Shown: positions 22,564 through 32,070 of the stretch, piece by piece | Layout: every line of letters starts with the position of its first letter | Position numbering within the stretch: position 1 is the stretch's first letter | DNA from: Nocardioides szechwanensis | GTDB lineage: Bacteria > Actinomycetota > Actinomycetes > Propionibacteriales > Nocardioidaceae | NCBI RefSeq assembly: GCF_900103935.1 | Contig: NZ_FNIC01000007.1 | Coordinates: 207,024 to 271,023, forward strand | Length of the DNA: 64,000 bases | Direction of reading: 5' to 3' | Made by a program: the position numbers and the translations under genes | The notes under the pieces: generated by a model | Databases searched by the model: none | What the model saw: the letters and a program-made list of their open reading frames with translations, nothing else | What the model was told of the DNA's origin: nothing

Positions 22564-23901
22564 TCAGCCAGGCAGGTCGGCGGTGAAATGGACTCCGCTG
22601 AACTGCGCGCGCCACTGCGTGACCTTAGGGCCGACGCTCGCCGGGTCGGTGGCGGGGTCGAGGCCGGCCGCGACGAAGCCCGCCAGGTCGTCCATGTCGG
22701 CGGCGGTCATGCCGAGGCGCGCCACCTCGGGCGTGCCCAGCCGCAGCCCGTTGTTGTCGCCCGGGACCTCCGCGACCGGCAGGCCGATGCCGCAGGTGAG
22801 CAGGTTGGCCCGGCGCAGCCGCTGCGAGGCCCGCTGCCCGCCACCGAACGGCTCGGCGAGCGCCGCGAGCTGGTGCGAGCGCGTGGGCCCGTGTGCCCCG
22901 CGGTAGAGCGCGACGTCCCGTCGTTCCAGGCCCTCGGCTAGCGCGGCGGCGGTCTCGACCATCCTGGCGGCGTACGCCGCCCCGGCGACCTTCCAGTCCA
23001 CCATCGTGACCGCGAGCGCGGCGGCCTTGGCGGCGTCGAAGTTGGCCGTGAGGCCGGGGTAGGCCACGGCGTCCAGGCGCTGTGCCAACTCGGCGTCGTT
23101 GGTGACGATGAGTCCGCTGGGCGGGCCGCCGAGGCTCTTGTACGTGCTCATCGTCATCAGGTGCGCGCCCTCGTCGAGCGGGTTGGGCCAGGCGCCCCCG
23201 GCGACCAGGCCGCACACGTGGGCCGCGTCGAAGAGCACCTTGGCCCCGACCTCGTCGGCGATCTCGCGCACGGCGGACACCGGGTGCGGGTAGAGGTTGA
23301 GGCTCGCGCCCAGCGTGATCAGCCGCGGCCGGACCTCGTGAGCCAGGTCCCGGAGCCGGGGCAGGTCGACGGTGAACGCCTGCGGGTCCACGGGCGCCTC
23401 AACGGTGCGGAGTCGGTACATCCCCGCCGAGCCTCCCGCGTGGTGGGTCACGTGTCCGCCGATGGAGGGCGGCGGCGCGATGATCGTGTCGCCCGGCTCG
23501 CAGGTCACCAGGAACGCGTAGAGGTTGGCGACGGCACCCGACGGCACCCGGATCTCGGCGTACGACGCCCCGAAGACCTCGGCGGCGAGCTCGGCGGCCA
23601 GGACCTCGATCCGCTCGATCGCCTCGAGCCCGGTCTCGTACTTCTCCCCCGGGTAGCCCAGCGACGCGCGTGACCCGAGCCGGGCCGAGAGCAGGGCCTC
23701 GGCGCGGGGGTTCATCAGGTTCGTGGCCGGGTTGAGGTTGAGCGTCTCGACGTTGTGGATCCGGTCGTTCTCGGCGACCAGCCGGTCGATCTCGGCGAGG
23801 GCCTCGGCCGGGGAGGCGTCGGCCGCGCGGGCCGCGAGGTCGGCGACCAGGGCCTCGCTGGCGGCGGGGACCCAGGGCCGGTGCTGGAGAGCGTGCGTCA
23901 T
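22564..23901 (-). CDS. Serine hydroxymethyltransferase-like PLP enzyme
   Basis: A 445-residue fold-type I PLP enzyme of the SHMT family. Lys255 in STYKSLGGPPSG is the probable PLP lysine; Asp225 and His228 in LFDAAHVCGL match the cofactor-ring contacts; GYPGEKYETG corresponds to the SHMT segment GYPGRRYYGG. The sequence departs from housekeeping GlyA at several sites, so it may be a glycine/serine or threonine-aldolase-type variant with a different acceptor. Start is the ATG at 23901 rather than a TTG at 23910. It is divergent from a PucR-type regulator, which suggests induced catabolism rather than folate housekeeping. Confidence 0.8.
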   Translation of the reverse strand: MTHALQHRPWVPAASEALVADLAARAADASPAEALAEIDRLVAENDRIHNVETLNLNPATNLMNPRAEALLSARLGSRASLGYPGEKYETGLEAIERIEVLAAELAAEVFGASYAEIRVPSGAVANLYAFLVTCEPGDTIIAPPPSIGGHVTHHAGGSAGMYRLRTVEAPVDPQAFTVDLPRLRDLAHEVRPRLITLGASLNLYPHPVSAVREIADEVGAKVLFDAAHVCGLVAGGAWPNPLDEGAHLMTMSTYKSLGGPPSGLIVTNDAELAQRLDAVAYPGLTANFDAAKAAALAVTMVDWKVAGAAYAARMVETAAALAEGLERRDVALYRGAHGPTRSHQLAALAEPFGGGQRASQRLRRANLLTCGIGLPVAEVPGDNNGLRLGTPEVARLGMTAADMDDLAGFVAAGLDPATDPASVGPKVTQWRAQFSGVHFTADLPG

Positions 23902-23928
23902 GGGCGCCAACCTAGGGCGGGGCGGGGA

Positions 23929-23949
23929 GCACGCGCACCGGACGCGTGC
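23929..23949. promoter_or_regulatory. Inverted repeat in divergent promoter (SHMT-like / PucR)
   Basis: GCACGCG and CGCGTGC form 7-bp inverted arms with a 7-bp spacer, 28 bp upstream of the SHMT-like start and 64 bp upstream of the regulator start. Position and symmetry fit an operator for the neighbouring PucR protein, but GC-rich DNA yields such repeats by chance. Confidence 0.4.
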
Positions 23950-24012
23950 ACGGACCTACGGGAACTCTCTCCTACAGTTGTACGAACAGGCACGGCGGAG
24001 CGGAGGCCACGG

Positions 24013-24939
24013 GTGGGTGCGGGAGACGTCCAGGACGTGCTCGACTCGCTCGCGGACGACCTGGACCGCAGCCTCACGCTCGACGGCCCCGAGGGGGACC
24101 TGCTCGCCCACAGCATCCGGGGCGACGACAGCGACCGGGCCCGGGTCAGCAGCATCCTGCGCCGCAGCGTCGCCCCCGACGTGCACGCGTGGCAGCTTCG
24201 CCACGTCGACCTCACGATCGGCACCCTGCAGCGGGTGCCGGCCAACGCCTCGCTGGAGCTCTCCGCTCGCCGCTGTCTGGTGGTCCGCGCCCAGGACCGG
24301 TGTGTGGCGCTGGTGTGGCTGCTCGACGACGGCACGCCGCTGACCGACGCCGACCTCGACGCCGTACGTCGTGCCTCCGGCGACCTCGCGCGCCTCCTGA
24401 CGGGGCGCGAGCGGCGCAGCGCCCGGCTGCGCGTGGTGGCCACTGCCGACGACCGCCCGCCGGCCGTCGTCGCCACCGAGGACGAGCTGCGACGTGCGGT
24501 GGCCGCTGCCCCCGCCGGCACGGCGGTCGGGGTCAGCGACCCGGGCGAGCCGGGCCGGGCCGCGGGCGCAGCGCTGGTGCGCCAGGCCGAGCTGGCGGCC
24601 CGGATCTCCGCCGACGACCCCTCCGTGCCCTCGCCCGCGCACTGGTCCGCGCTCGGGATCTACCGGCGGCTCGACTCCGACCCGGCCCACCCGGACCCGC
24701 TGGCGGCGCTCGACGCGTCGCCCTCGGGCCCGATGCTGCTGGAGACGCTCGAGGCCTACCTCGACCTCGCCGGCGACGTCCGGGCGACGGCCGCACGGCT
24801 GCGCCTGCACCGCAGCAGCCTCTACTACCGGCTGGAGCGGCTGGCCGCGGTCCTCACCATGGACCTCGGCGACGGGCGGGTCCGGCTGGAGCTGCACCTG
24901 GCAGTCAAGCAGCGCCGCTGGGACCGCGTGAGCCGCTGA
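24013..24939 (+). CDS. PucR-family transcriptional regulator
   Basis: A 308-residue regulator with the C-terminal PucR-type helix-turn-helix (LETLEAYLDLAGDVRATAARL, then HRSSLYYRLERL) and an N-terminal sensor-like domain resembling a GAF domain. PucR/CdaR proteins usually activate catabolic genes for purines, amino acids or sugars. GTG 24013 is chosen; the upstream in-frame extension runs into the divergent gene. A TACAGT -10-like element lies at 23973-23978. It is divergent from the SHMT-like gene, its likely target. Confidence 0.87.
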   Translation: MGAGDVQDVLDSLADDLDRSLTLDGPEGDLLAHSIRGDDSDRARVSSILRRSVAPDVHAWQLRHVDLTIGTLQRVPANASLELSARRCLVVRAQDRCVALVWLLDDGTPLTDADLDAVRRASGDLARLLTGRERRSARLRVVATADDRPPAVVATEDELRRAVAAAPAGTAVGVSDPGEPGRAAGAALVRQAELAARISADDPSVPSPAHWSALGIYRRLDSDPAHPDPLAALDASPSGPMLLETLEAYLDLAGDVRATAARLRLHRSSLYYRLERLAAVLTMDLGDGRVRLELHLAVKQRRWDRVSR

Positions 24940-24948
24940 GCCCGGCGG

Positions 24949-25167
24949 TCAGTCGCCCTGCTCCTCGGCGGCCTTCTTAGAGGCGTCCTTGATCTCGAAC
25001 AGCTCGGTGGCGAAGCCACCCAGCGCGCCCGCCACGTCCTGCACGGCCTTGGTGATGATGCCGGCGACCTCGCCGACCGTGGAGGCCGCGGCCTCCACGG
25101 TGGACTGCACGGCGTCCTTGCCGATCTCCGGCTTGGAGAGGCGGTCGGGGCCGGGACGCTCGCTCAT
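24949..25167 (-). CDS. Small hypothetical protein with amphipathic helix
   Basis: A 72-residue protein (MSERPGPDRLSKPEIGKDAV...). After a charged start, residues 17-72 form alternating Ala/Val/Gly-rich and charged stretches that look like long amphipathic helices, ending KKAAEEQGD. No known family is recognised. It follows the desaturase gene by 23 bp on the same strand and could be the last gene of that operon; it converges on the PucR gene. Confidence 0.6.
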   Translation of the reverse strand: MSERPGPDRLSKPEIGKDAVQSTVEAAASTVGEVAGIITKAVQDVAGALGGFATELFEIKDASKKAAEEQGD

Positions 25168-25190
25168 CCGGCCATTGTGGCCCTCGATGC

Positions 25191-26366
25191 TCACGCGGCC
25201 AACGGGGTCTCGGCCACCGGCTCCCCGGAGCGGCCGCCGCCGAGGAAGCCGGGCAGGAAGCGGGGCGCCTTGTCGGGCAGGGCGAAGCGGCAGATCTTGC
25301 GCGCGACGCTGCCCAGCTGCTTGCCCAGGGGGCCGGTGTTGTAGGCGATCCCGTAGCGCTCGCAGATCTCGCGGACCTCCTCCGCGATCTCCGGGTAGCG
25401 CCGCGCCGGAAGGTCGGGGAAGAGGTGGTGCTCGATCTGGTGCGACAGGTTGCCGGTCATCACGTGGAAGAGCTTGCTGCCGGTGATGTTGGCCGAGCCC
25501 AGGAGCTGGCGGTAGTACCAGTGCCCGCGCGACTCGTCCTCGCACTCCTCCTGGGAGAACGTCGAGACCCCCGCCGGGAAGTGGCCGCAGAAGATGATGT
25601 TGAACGCCCAGATGTTGCGGACCAGGTTGGCCGTCGCGTTGCCCGCGAAGGTCAGCGGGAACAGCGGCCCGGTCAGCGCCGGGAACAGCAGGTAGTCCTT
25701 GAGCGCCTGGTTGCGGATCTTGCGGATCAGCCCGGCGTGCAGGTGCTTGGTCTCGGCCCACGTCTTCTCGCCGGCCATGATCCGCTCGAACTCCAGGTCG
25801 TGCATGGCCACGCCCCACTCGAAGCCGAGCATCAGCAGGGTCGCGTAGAGCGGGTTGCCGAGGTAGTGCGGCTTCCACTCCTGCTCCTCGTCCATGCGCA
25901 GGATGCCGTAGCCGATGTCGCGGTCCTTGCCGAGGATGTTGGTGTAGGTGTGGTGGATGTAGTTGTGGCTGTACTTCCACTGGTCGCTCGGGCAGACGTT
26001 GTCCCACTCGTACATGCGGGAGTTCAGGCCCGGGTCACCCATCCAGTCGTACTGGCCGTGCATGACGTTGTGGCCGATCTCCATGTTGTCGAGGATCTTG
26101 GAGACGCTCAGCGCGGCCACGGCGAGCGGCCATGCGGGAGGCACGTAGAAGAGCGCCCGACCGGCGACCTCGAAGGCGCGCTGGGCCTTGACGACGTTGC
26201 GGATGTAGGTCGCGTCCTCCTCACCGAGGCGGCCGATGACCCGCTGCCGGATCTCGTCCAGCTCGGCGCCGAAGGCCTCGATCTGCTCGGGGGTGAGGCG
26301 GCGCAGCAGCGCGTCGCCGGGGATCGTGTGGGTGTCGGTGGGGGCGGACTGGGCGGTGACGGTCAT
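25191..26366 (-). CDS. Membrane fatty acid (acyl-CoA/acyl-lipid) desaturase, DesA3-like
   Basis: Di-iron, oxygen-dependent integral-membrane desaturase of 391 residues. The three histidine boxes are HNVMH, HNYIHH and HQIEHH, in the correct order and spacing around two hydrophobic segments (about residues 66-82 and 210-245). Start is ATG 26366. The gene for an iron-sulfur oxidoreductase lies just upstream (10 bp), the same pairing as DesA3 (Rv3229c) and its reductase Rv3230c in M. tuberculosis, which desaturates stearoyl-CoA to oleate. Regulation by the divergent TetR protein is likely. Confidence 0.94.
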   Translation of the reverse strand: MTVTAQSAPTDTHTIPGDALLRRLTPEQIEAFGAELDEIRQRVIGRLGEEDATYIRNVVKAQRAFEVAGRALFYVPPAWPLAVAALSVSKILDNMEIGHNVMHGQYDWMGDPGLNSRMYEWDNVCPSDQWKYSHNYIHHTYTNILGKDRDIGYGILRMDEEQEWKPHYLGNPLYATLLMLGFEWGVAMHDLEFERIMAGEKTWAETKHLHAGLIRKIRNQALKDYLLFPALTGPLFPLTFAGNATANLVRNIWAFNIIFCGHFPAGVSTFSQEECEDESRGHWYYRQLLGSANITGSKLFHVMTGNLSHQIEHHLFPDLPARRYPEIAEEVREICERYGIAYNTGPLGKQLGSVARKICRFALPDKAPRFLPGFLGGGRSGEPVAETPLAA

Positions 26367-26376
26367 GGCGGTCCTT

Positions 26377-27456
26377 TCAGAGCTCCACGGTGCAGTCGCC
26401 GACAGGGGCGCTGACGCAGATGCGGATGTCTTCGTCGGGGAGGGAGGACTCCTCGCCGGTGAGCACGTTGCGGACGGTGCCCTCGCTCTTGCGGGAGGTG
26501 CAGGTGAAGCAGATGCCCATGCGGCAGCCGAACTCGGGACGCAGCCCGAGTGCCTCGGCCTGCTCCAGGAGCGAGGCCCCGGAGTTGGGCGCCGACTCGC
26601 CGGAGCGGCTGAACGAGACGTCGCCGCCCACCTCGCTGGAGGCGGCCGGCCGCGGGGCCTTGAAGTACTCGACACGGAGGGCGTCGGACCCGTCGTACGC
26701 CGCCTGGACGGCCTCGATCAGCGGCGCCGGGCCGCAGGCCCAGGTCGGCACGTCGCGGTAGCCGGGCACCAGGCGCTCGAGCCAGGCCGGCGAGAGGGCC
26801 GGGTCGCCCAGCTCGGGGTGGAGCAGGTGGACGTCGATGCCGTGGCCGGAGCGGCGGATCTCGTCGAGCTCGGCGGCGAAGATCTGGTGATCGGGGCTCT
26901 GCGCGTAGTGCACGAACGTCACCCGGCCGCGGTGCGTGCGGCGCTGCAGGGAGCGCAGCATCGACATCACCGGGGTGATGCCGGAGCCCCCGGAGATGAA
27001 GAGCACGTGCTCCGGGACGTGGTCGGGCAGCACGAAGTCGCCCTCGGCCTCGGAGAGGTGGACCATCGTTCCGGGCGTGGCCCGCTTCACCAGGTAGCGC
27101 GACACGACCCCGTCGGGGTTGGCGCGCAGCGTGATCGTGAACCGGTCGCCGCGGCGGGAGTCGGGGCTCGAGACGGTGAAGACCCGCGTCGTACGGCGGG
27201 CGCCGTCGATCTCGACCCCGAGCTGGACGTGCTGCCCCGCGCGGTGGCCGCGCCAGGTCGACGTCGGCTGGAGGGTGATCGTGGCGACGGGCGGGTGGCC
27301 GGGGACGTCGACCTCCCGGTCGACGCTCACGATGCGGGCGCGCACCTCGTGGGCGGCCCACATCGGGTTGACCTGCTCGAGGTAGCGGTCGACGCCGTGG
27401 GGCGAGGTCAGTGCGGCCACAGCACGTGAGCGGAGGATGCTCTGCCCAATGCTCAT
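26377..27456 (-). CDS. Ferredoxin reductase with C-terminal 2Fe-2S domain (desaturase electron donor)
   Basis: A 359-residue flavoprotein reductase. An FAD-binding barrel (RRTTRVFTVSS), an NAD(P)-binding domain (FISGGSGITPVMSML and CGPAPLIEAV) and a C-terminal plant-type ferredoxin domain follow in order. The cluster cysteines are in GCRMGICFTC plus one later cysteine in DIRICVSAP. It carries electrons from NAD(P)H to the adjacent desaturase, as Rv3230c does for DesA3. ATG 27456 has a strong AAGGAG ribosome site. Confidence 0.94.
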   Translation of the reverse strand: MSIGQSILRSRAVAALTSPHGVDRYLEQVNPMWAAHEVRARIVSVDREVDVPGHPPVATITLQPTSTWRGHRAGQHVQLGVEIDGARRTTRVFTVSSPDSRRGDRFTITLRANPDGVVSRYLVKRATPGTMVHLSEAEGDFVLPDHVPEHVLFISGGSGITPVMSMLRSLQRRTHRGRVTFVHYAQSPDHQIFAAELDEIRRSGHGIDVHLLHPELGDPALSPAWLERLVPGYRDVPTWACGPAPLIEAVQAAYDGSDALRVEYFKAPRPAASSEVGGDVSFSRSGESAPNSGASLLEQAEALGLRPEFGCRMGICFTCTSRKSEGTVRNVLTGEESSLPDEDIRICVSAPVGDCTVEL

Positions 27457-27481
27457 GGGGGGCTCCTTCGTCGAAGTTTGA

Positions 27482-27497
27482 GTGTACGTTCGTACAC
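27482..27497. promoter_or_regulatory. TetR operator-like palindrome O1
   Basis: Perfect palindromic arms GTGTAC and GTACAC with a 4-bp centre, 26 bp upstream of the reductase start. A TACACT -10-like sequence on the minus strand overlaps it. It shares the pattern GTGYAC-N4-GTRCAC with O2 (27550-27565). Confidence 0.75.
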
Positions 27498-27549
27498 CGA
27501 AAACCCTGGCAGGGCCTCCCGTCGCAGGTCAACCGGCTCAGCCGTGACT

Positions 27550-27565
27550 GTGCACACATGTGCAC
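27550..27565. promoter_or_regulatory. TetR operator-like palindrome O2
   Basis: GTGCAC-ACAT-GTGCAC lies 18 bp before the TetR start, between a weak -35 (GTGACT, 27544-27549) and a TATGGT -10 (27569-27574). Repressor bound here would block tetR transcription, consistent with autoregulation. Confidence 0.7.
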
Positions 27566-27582
27566 TGATATGGTCGTGGGTT

Positions 27583-28203
27583 GTGACCGAGACCCGGGGT
27601 GAGCGCAAGGAGCGCACCCGGCGGGCGATCCTCGACGCCGCGCTGGCCCTCTGCGAGGAGAGCAGCCTGGTCGCGCTGTCCCTGCGCCAGGTGGCCAAGG
27701 AGGTCGGCATCGTGCCGACGGCGTTCTACCGCCACTTCGACTCGATCGAGGCGCTCGGCCTGGCCCTGGTCGACGAGTCGTTCGTGTCGCTGCGCGCGAT
27801 GCTGCTCGACGTACGGCGCAGCAACCCGGGCTTCGACGACACCATCGACTCCTCGATCGGGATCCTGGTCGAGCACGTGCATCGCCAACGGGCGCACTTC
27901 CAGTTCATCGCACGCGAGCGGGCCGCCGGTCCGGCGCAGGTCCGCGAGGCGATCAACCGCGAGATCAGTCTGTTCGAGCACGAGCTGGCCACGGACCTGG
28001 CGCGGCTGCCGGGCACCGTTACCTGGTCGTCGGAGGACCTGCGCATCCTCTCCGGCCTGATCGTCACCGCCATGGTCGCCACCGCCGAGGCGATCCTGCG
28101 CTCCCCCGGGCGCCCCGACGTCGAGAAGCAGATCGTGGAGGACGCCCGCGTCCAGCTGCGGATGGTCCTCGTCGGCGCGCTCAACTGGCGTTCGCGCACC
28201 TGA
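27583..28203 (+). CDS. TetR-family regulator of the desaturase operon (inferred)
   Basis: A 206-residue TetR-type repressor. The N-terminal DNA-binding domain shows TRRAILDAALALCEES, LSLRQVAKEVGIVPTAFYRHF (recognition helix) and SIEALGLALV. The C-terminal helical ligand domain carries IDSSIGILVEHVHRQRAHF, typical of actinobacterial regulators beside desaturase genes. GTG 27583 is chosen; the TATGGT box ends 9 bp before it, so the mRNA may be leaderless. Control of the divergent desaturase/reductase pair, probably in response to acyl-CoA, is inferred from position and the two operators. Confidence 0.9.
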   Translation: MTETRGERKERTRRAILDAALALCEESSLVALSLRQVAKEVGIVPTAFYRHFDSIEALGLALVDESFVSLRAMLLDVRRSNPGFDDTIDSSIGILVEHVHRQRAHFQFIARERAAGPAQVREAINREISLFEHELATDLARLPGTVTWSSEDLRILSGLIVTAMVATAEAILRSPGRPDVEKQIVEDARVQLRMVLVGALNWRSRT

Positions 28204-28251
28204 GTTGCGCATTCGGGCGACACCGCCCGACGCCTCGTGGTCGACTGCCCC

Positions 28252-28773
28252 ATGAGCATCGCCGCCGACCTCGGCTACGCGTTCAAGCGGCCGAACCCGT
28301 TCCAGCGCCTGATGCAGGCGTTCGCGTCGAGCCGATTCGGGGCCTGGCTCTTCTCCAAGCTGCTGCACCATCTCGACGACGCCGTCGGACGGCTCAGCGG
28401 CGGGCGACAGAGCGTGCCCGGGCTGCTGGCCGGGCTGCCGGTGGTCGACGTCACCACGACGGGGCGCAAGTCCGGCCTGCGTCGTACGACGCACCTGATC
28501 TCGATCCCGGTCGGCGACACGCTCGCCCTGCTCGGCACCAACTTCGGCCAGGCCTCCACGCCGGCCTGGGTGTTCAACCTCGAGGCCGACCCGCACGCCA
28601 GCGTGGCCTTCCGGGGCACGACCCTCGACGTGGTGGCCCGGCCCGCGACGGAGGCGGAGTTCGACGAGGTGATGGCTGCGTCGGCGGGGATCTACGGCGG
28701 CTACAAGAAGTACCGCACCCGGATCACGGGTCGCCGGATCCGGATCTTCGTGCTGGAGCCCGCCTCTACCTAG
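28252..28773 (+). CDS. Nitroreductase-family deazaflavin (F420)-dependent oxidoreductase
   Basis: A 173-residue Ddn-like protein (PF04075 type). The split-barrel core shows VVDVTTTGRKSGLRRTTHL, then LLGTNFGQASTPAWVFNLEADP, the usual family motifs for the F420 phosphate and isoalloxazine-like ring. These enzymes reduce quinones or nitro compounds with F420H2. The N-terminal about 45 residues are basic and hydrophobic, perhaps a membrane-association helix. Its stop overlaps the convergent SDR stop. Confidence 0.88.
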   Translation: MSIAADLGYAFKRPNPFQRLMQAFASSRFGAWLFSKLLHHLDDAVGRLSGGRQSVPGLLAGLPVVDVTTTGRKSGLRRTTHLISIPVGDTLALLGTNFGQASTPAWVFNLEADPHASVAFRGTTLDVVARPATEAEFDEVMAASAGIYGGYKKYRTRITGRRIRIFVLEPAST

Positions 28774-29471
28774 GTGGCGCGCGGGACGACCGGACGGACC
28801 GTGACCTCGGGGATCGTGGCGTCGCGCGGCAGGTCGAGCACGTGGAGGATCGTGTCGGCGACGGTCTCCGGGGAGATCCACCGCGAGGCGTCGTAGGTGC
28901 GCCCCTCCTGCTCGTGCACCTTCTCCTGCATGGGGGTGGCCGTCCGGCTGGGGAAGACCGTGGTCACCCGGACGCCGTGCTCGACCTCCTCGGCCCGCAG
29001 CGAGTCGGCGAAACCGCGCAACCCGAACTTGGACGCGGCGTACGCCGACCAGTCGGCGCTCGCCGAGAGCCCGGCTGAGGAGTTGACGAAGACGATCGTC
29101 CCCCGCGTGCGTCGTACGGCGGGGAGGCACAGGCGCGTGAGCAGGGCCGGGGCCAAGAGGTTGACGTCGACCTGTGCGCGCAGGTGCGCCAGCGACTGGT
29201 CGGCGACCGGCGCGAGGTCGACGACCCCGGCCACGTGGTGCACGGAGTCGAGCTCGTCGGGCAGGCCGGTCAGTGCGGCGACGGCGTCGGGGTCGGCCAG
29301 GTCGGCGACCAGCACCTGGCTGCCGGGGTAGCGCGCGCCCAGCTCGGCGCCGCGCTCCTCGGAGCGGGCGAGCAGCACCAGGTGGTCGCCGCGGGCGTGC
29401 AGCCGGTCGGTGAGCGCGGCGCCGATCCCGGAGCCGGCGCCGGTGACCAGGTGGCTGGCGGGCCCGCTCAT
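28770..29471 (-). CDS. Short-chain dehydrogenase/reductase
   Basis: A 233-residue classical SDR. The cofactor loop is TGAGSGIG (about residues 10-17), the NNAG position is replaced by HHVAGVVD, the catalytic serine is in VNSSAGLS, and the YxxxK pair is YAASK. The Asp in VADLADPD suggests NADP or NAD binding without specificity. The substrate is unknown. It overlaps the upstream alcohol dehydrogenase by four bases (ATGA), so the two are co-translated and may act in one detoxification or oxidation path. Confidence 0.9.
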   Translation of the reverse strand: MSGPASHLVTGAGSGIGAALTDRLHARGDHLVLLARSEERGAELGARYPGSQVLVADLADPDAVAALTGLPDELDSVHHVAGVVDLAPVADQSLAHLRAQVDVNLLAPALLTRLCLPAVRRTRGTIVFVNSSAGLSASADWSAYAASKFGLRGFADSLRAEEVEHGVRVTTVFPSRTATPMQEKVHEQEGRTYDASRWISPETVADTILHVLDLPRDATIPEVTVRPVVPRAT

Positions 29472-30445
29472 CGCGTGAAGACGACCTTGCCGAAGATGTC
29501 GCCGCCGGCCATCGCGGCGAAGCCCTCGCGGGCGTCGGCCATGGGGATCGACCGGTCGATCAGCGGCCGCGCCCCGGTCGCGTCCAGCATCGTGACCAGC
29601 GACGCCAGCTCGGCGCGGGTGCCCATGGTCGAGCCGATCACGCTGAGCTGGAGGAAGAAGATGCGGGTCAGCTCGGCGTCATCGAGCTTGGGACCCGACG
29701 TCGTGCCGCTGATGACGATCCGCCCGCCGGGCCGCAGCGCCCGGATCGAGTGTGACCACGTGGCGCGGCCGACGGTCTCCATCACCGCGTCGACCTTGAC
29801 CGGCAGCCGGGCTCCCGACTCGAAGACCTCATGGGCGCCGAGCTCGAGCGCCTTGGCCCGCTTGGCCTCGTCGCGTGAGGTGGCGAGCACCTTGAGCCCG
29901 CCCGCGCGGGCCAGCGTGATCAGCGCGGTGGCGACTCCGCCGCCGGCGCCCTGGACCAGCACGGTCTCGCCGGGCTTGAGGTCGCCCTGGCTGAAGAGCA
30001 TCCGGTAGGCGGTGAGCCAGGCCGTCGGCAGGCAGGCGGCCTCCTCGAACGACAGCGACGCCGGCTTGGGCACGACGTTGACCGCGGGCACCACGACGGA
30101 GTCGGCGAACGTGCCCTGGTGCCGCTCGGAGAGCAGGGAGCGCTTGGGGTCGAACGTCTCGTCGCCGCGCCACGCGGGGTCGGAGATCACGGAGTGCACG
30201 ACGACCTCGTTGCCGGCCTCGTCGTACCCCGCCGCGTCGCAGCCCAGGATCATCGGCAGCGCCTCCTCGCGCAGGCCCACGCCCTGCAGCGACCAGAGGT
30301 CGTGGTGGTTGAGCGAGGCCGCCTTGACGGTCACCCGGGTCCACCCGTCGGGCACCTCTGGGTCGGGCCGCTCGCCGACCACGAGGCCGGAGAACGGGTC
30401 GTCGGAGTCGGCGGCGGCGAAGGAGTCGGCGTAGACAGCGAACAT
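29468..30445 (-). CDS. Zinc-type alcohol dehydrogenase / quinone oxidoreductase family protein
   Basis: A 325-residue medium-chain dehydrogenase. The N-terminal GroES-like domain has ILGCDAAGYDEAGNEV; the nucleotide domain has VLVQGAGGGVATALI. The usual cysteine cluster for structural zinc is absent, so it belongs to the zeta-crystallin/quinone oxidoreductase-like branch, which uses NADPH. ATG 30445. The stop overlaps the SDR start. Confidence 0.88.
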   Translation of the reverse strand: MFAVYADSFAAADSDDPFSGLVVGERPDPEVPDGWTRVTVKAASLNHHDLWSLQGVGLREEALPMILGCDAAGYDEAGNEVVVHSVISDPAWRGDETFDPKRSLLSERHQGTFADSVVVPAVNVVPKPASLSFEEAACLPTAWLTAYRMLFSQGDLKPGETVLVQGAGGGVATALITLARAGGLKVLATSRDEAKRAKALELGAHEVFESGARLPVKVDAVMETVGRATWSHSIRALRPGGRIVISGTTSGPKLDDAELTRIFFLQLSVIGSTMGTRAELASLVTMLDATGARPLIDRSIPMADAREGFAAMAGGDIFGKVVFTR

Positions 30446-30454
30446 GTCTCGACC

Positions 30455-31642
<1,188 letters not shown>

Positions 31643-31700
31643 GAACGTCGATCCTTCCACACGCGAATGCGTTGCCCGCACCAGTCCCAGATGAGGCCCG

Positions 31701-32021
31701 TCACAGCCGCCGAGCAGGGCGGGGCCAGGCACGGGCCAGCACGACGGCGAGCACGTCCGCGTCGGCGACCGGCCCGCGGTGGCGCGAGTCGACCCCGGCC
31801 CTGGCGTTGTCGCTGAGCAGCCACCAGCCCGTCGTACGACGCTCCGCGGCGCGCTTGACGGTGAGCGTCCCGTCGGGGAAGCGCGCGACCACGACGTCCC
31901 CGGGTGCGGGTCGGCGGCGGTAGGAGACCAGCAGCCGGTCGCCCGCCGACAGCGCCGGCTCCATGGACTCACCGCGCACGAGTGCCCACCCCCAGAACGC
32001 GCCTCGTCCACCCTCCCGCAT
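31701..32021 (-). CDS. sodX: Nickel superoxide dismutase maturation protease (S26 signal-peptidase type)
   Basis: A 106-residue soluble S26 peptidase lacking a membrane anchor. The catalytic serine is in RGESMEPAL and the catalytic lysine in TVKRAAERR, with GDRLLVSYRRRPAPGDVVVARF and WWLLSDNARAG in between and after. SodX/CbiX-type proteases cleave the N-terminal extension of NiSOD so that the mature protein begins at the nickel-hook histidine. It is divergent from sodN by 49 bp, the usual partner arrangement. The in-frame region upstream of ATG 32021 overlaps the sodN leader. Confidence 0.9.
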   Translation of the reverse strand: MREGGRGAFWGWALVRGESMEPALSAGDRLLVSYRRRPAPGDVVVARFPDGTLTVKRAAERRTTGWWLLSDNARAGVDSRHRGPVADADVLAVVLARAWPRPARRL

Positions 32022-32070
32022 GCGGAGTAGTGTCCCAGCGAGAAGCTCACACGACGACGAGAGGACACGC

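Noticed and set aside
27478..27582. Longer TetR start including the operator region
   Set aside because: It would translate both operators and a promoter; GTG 27583 gives the normal TetR N-terminus.
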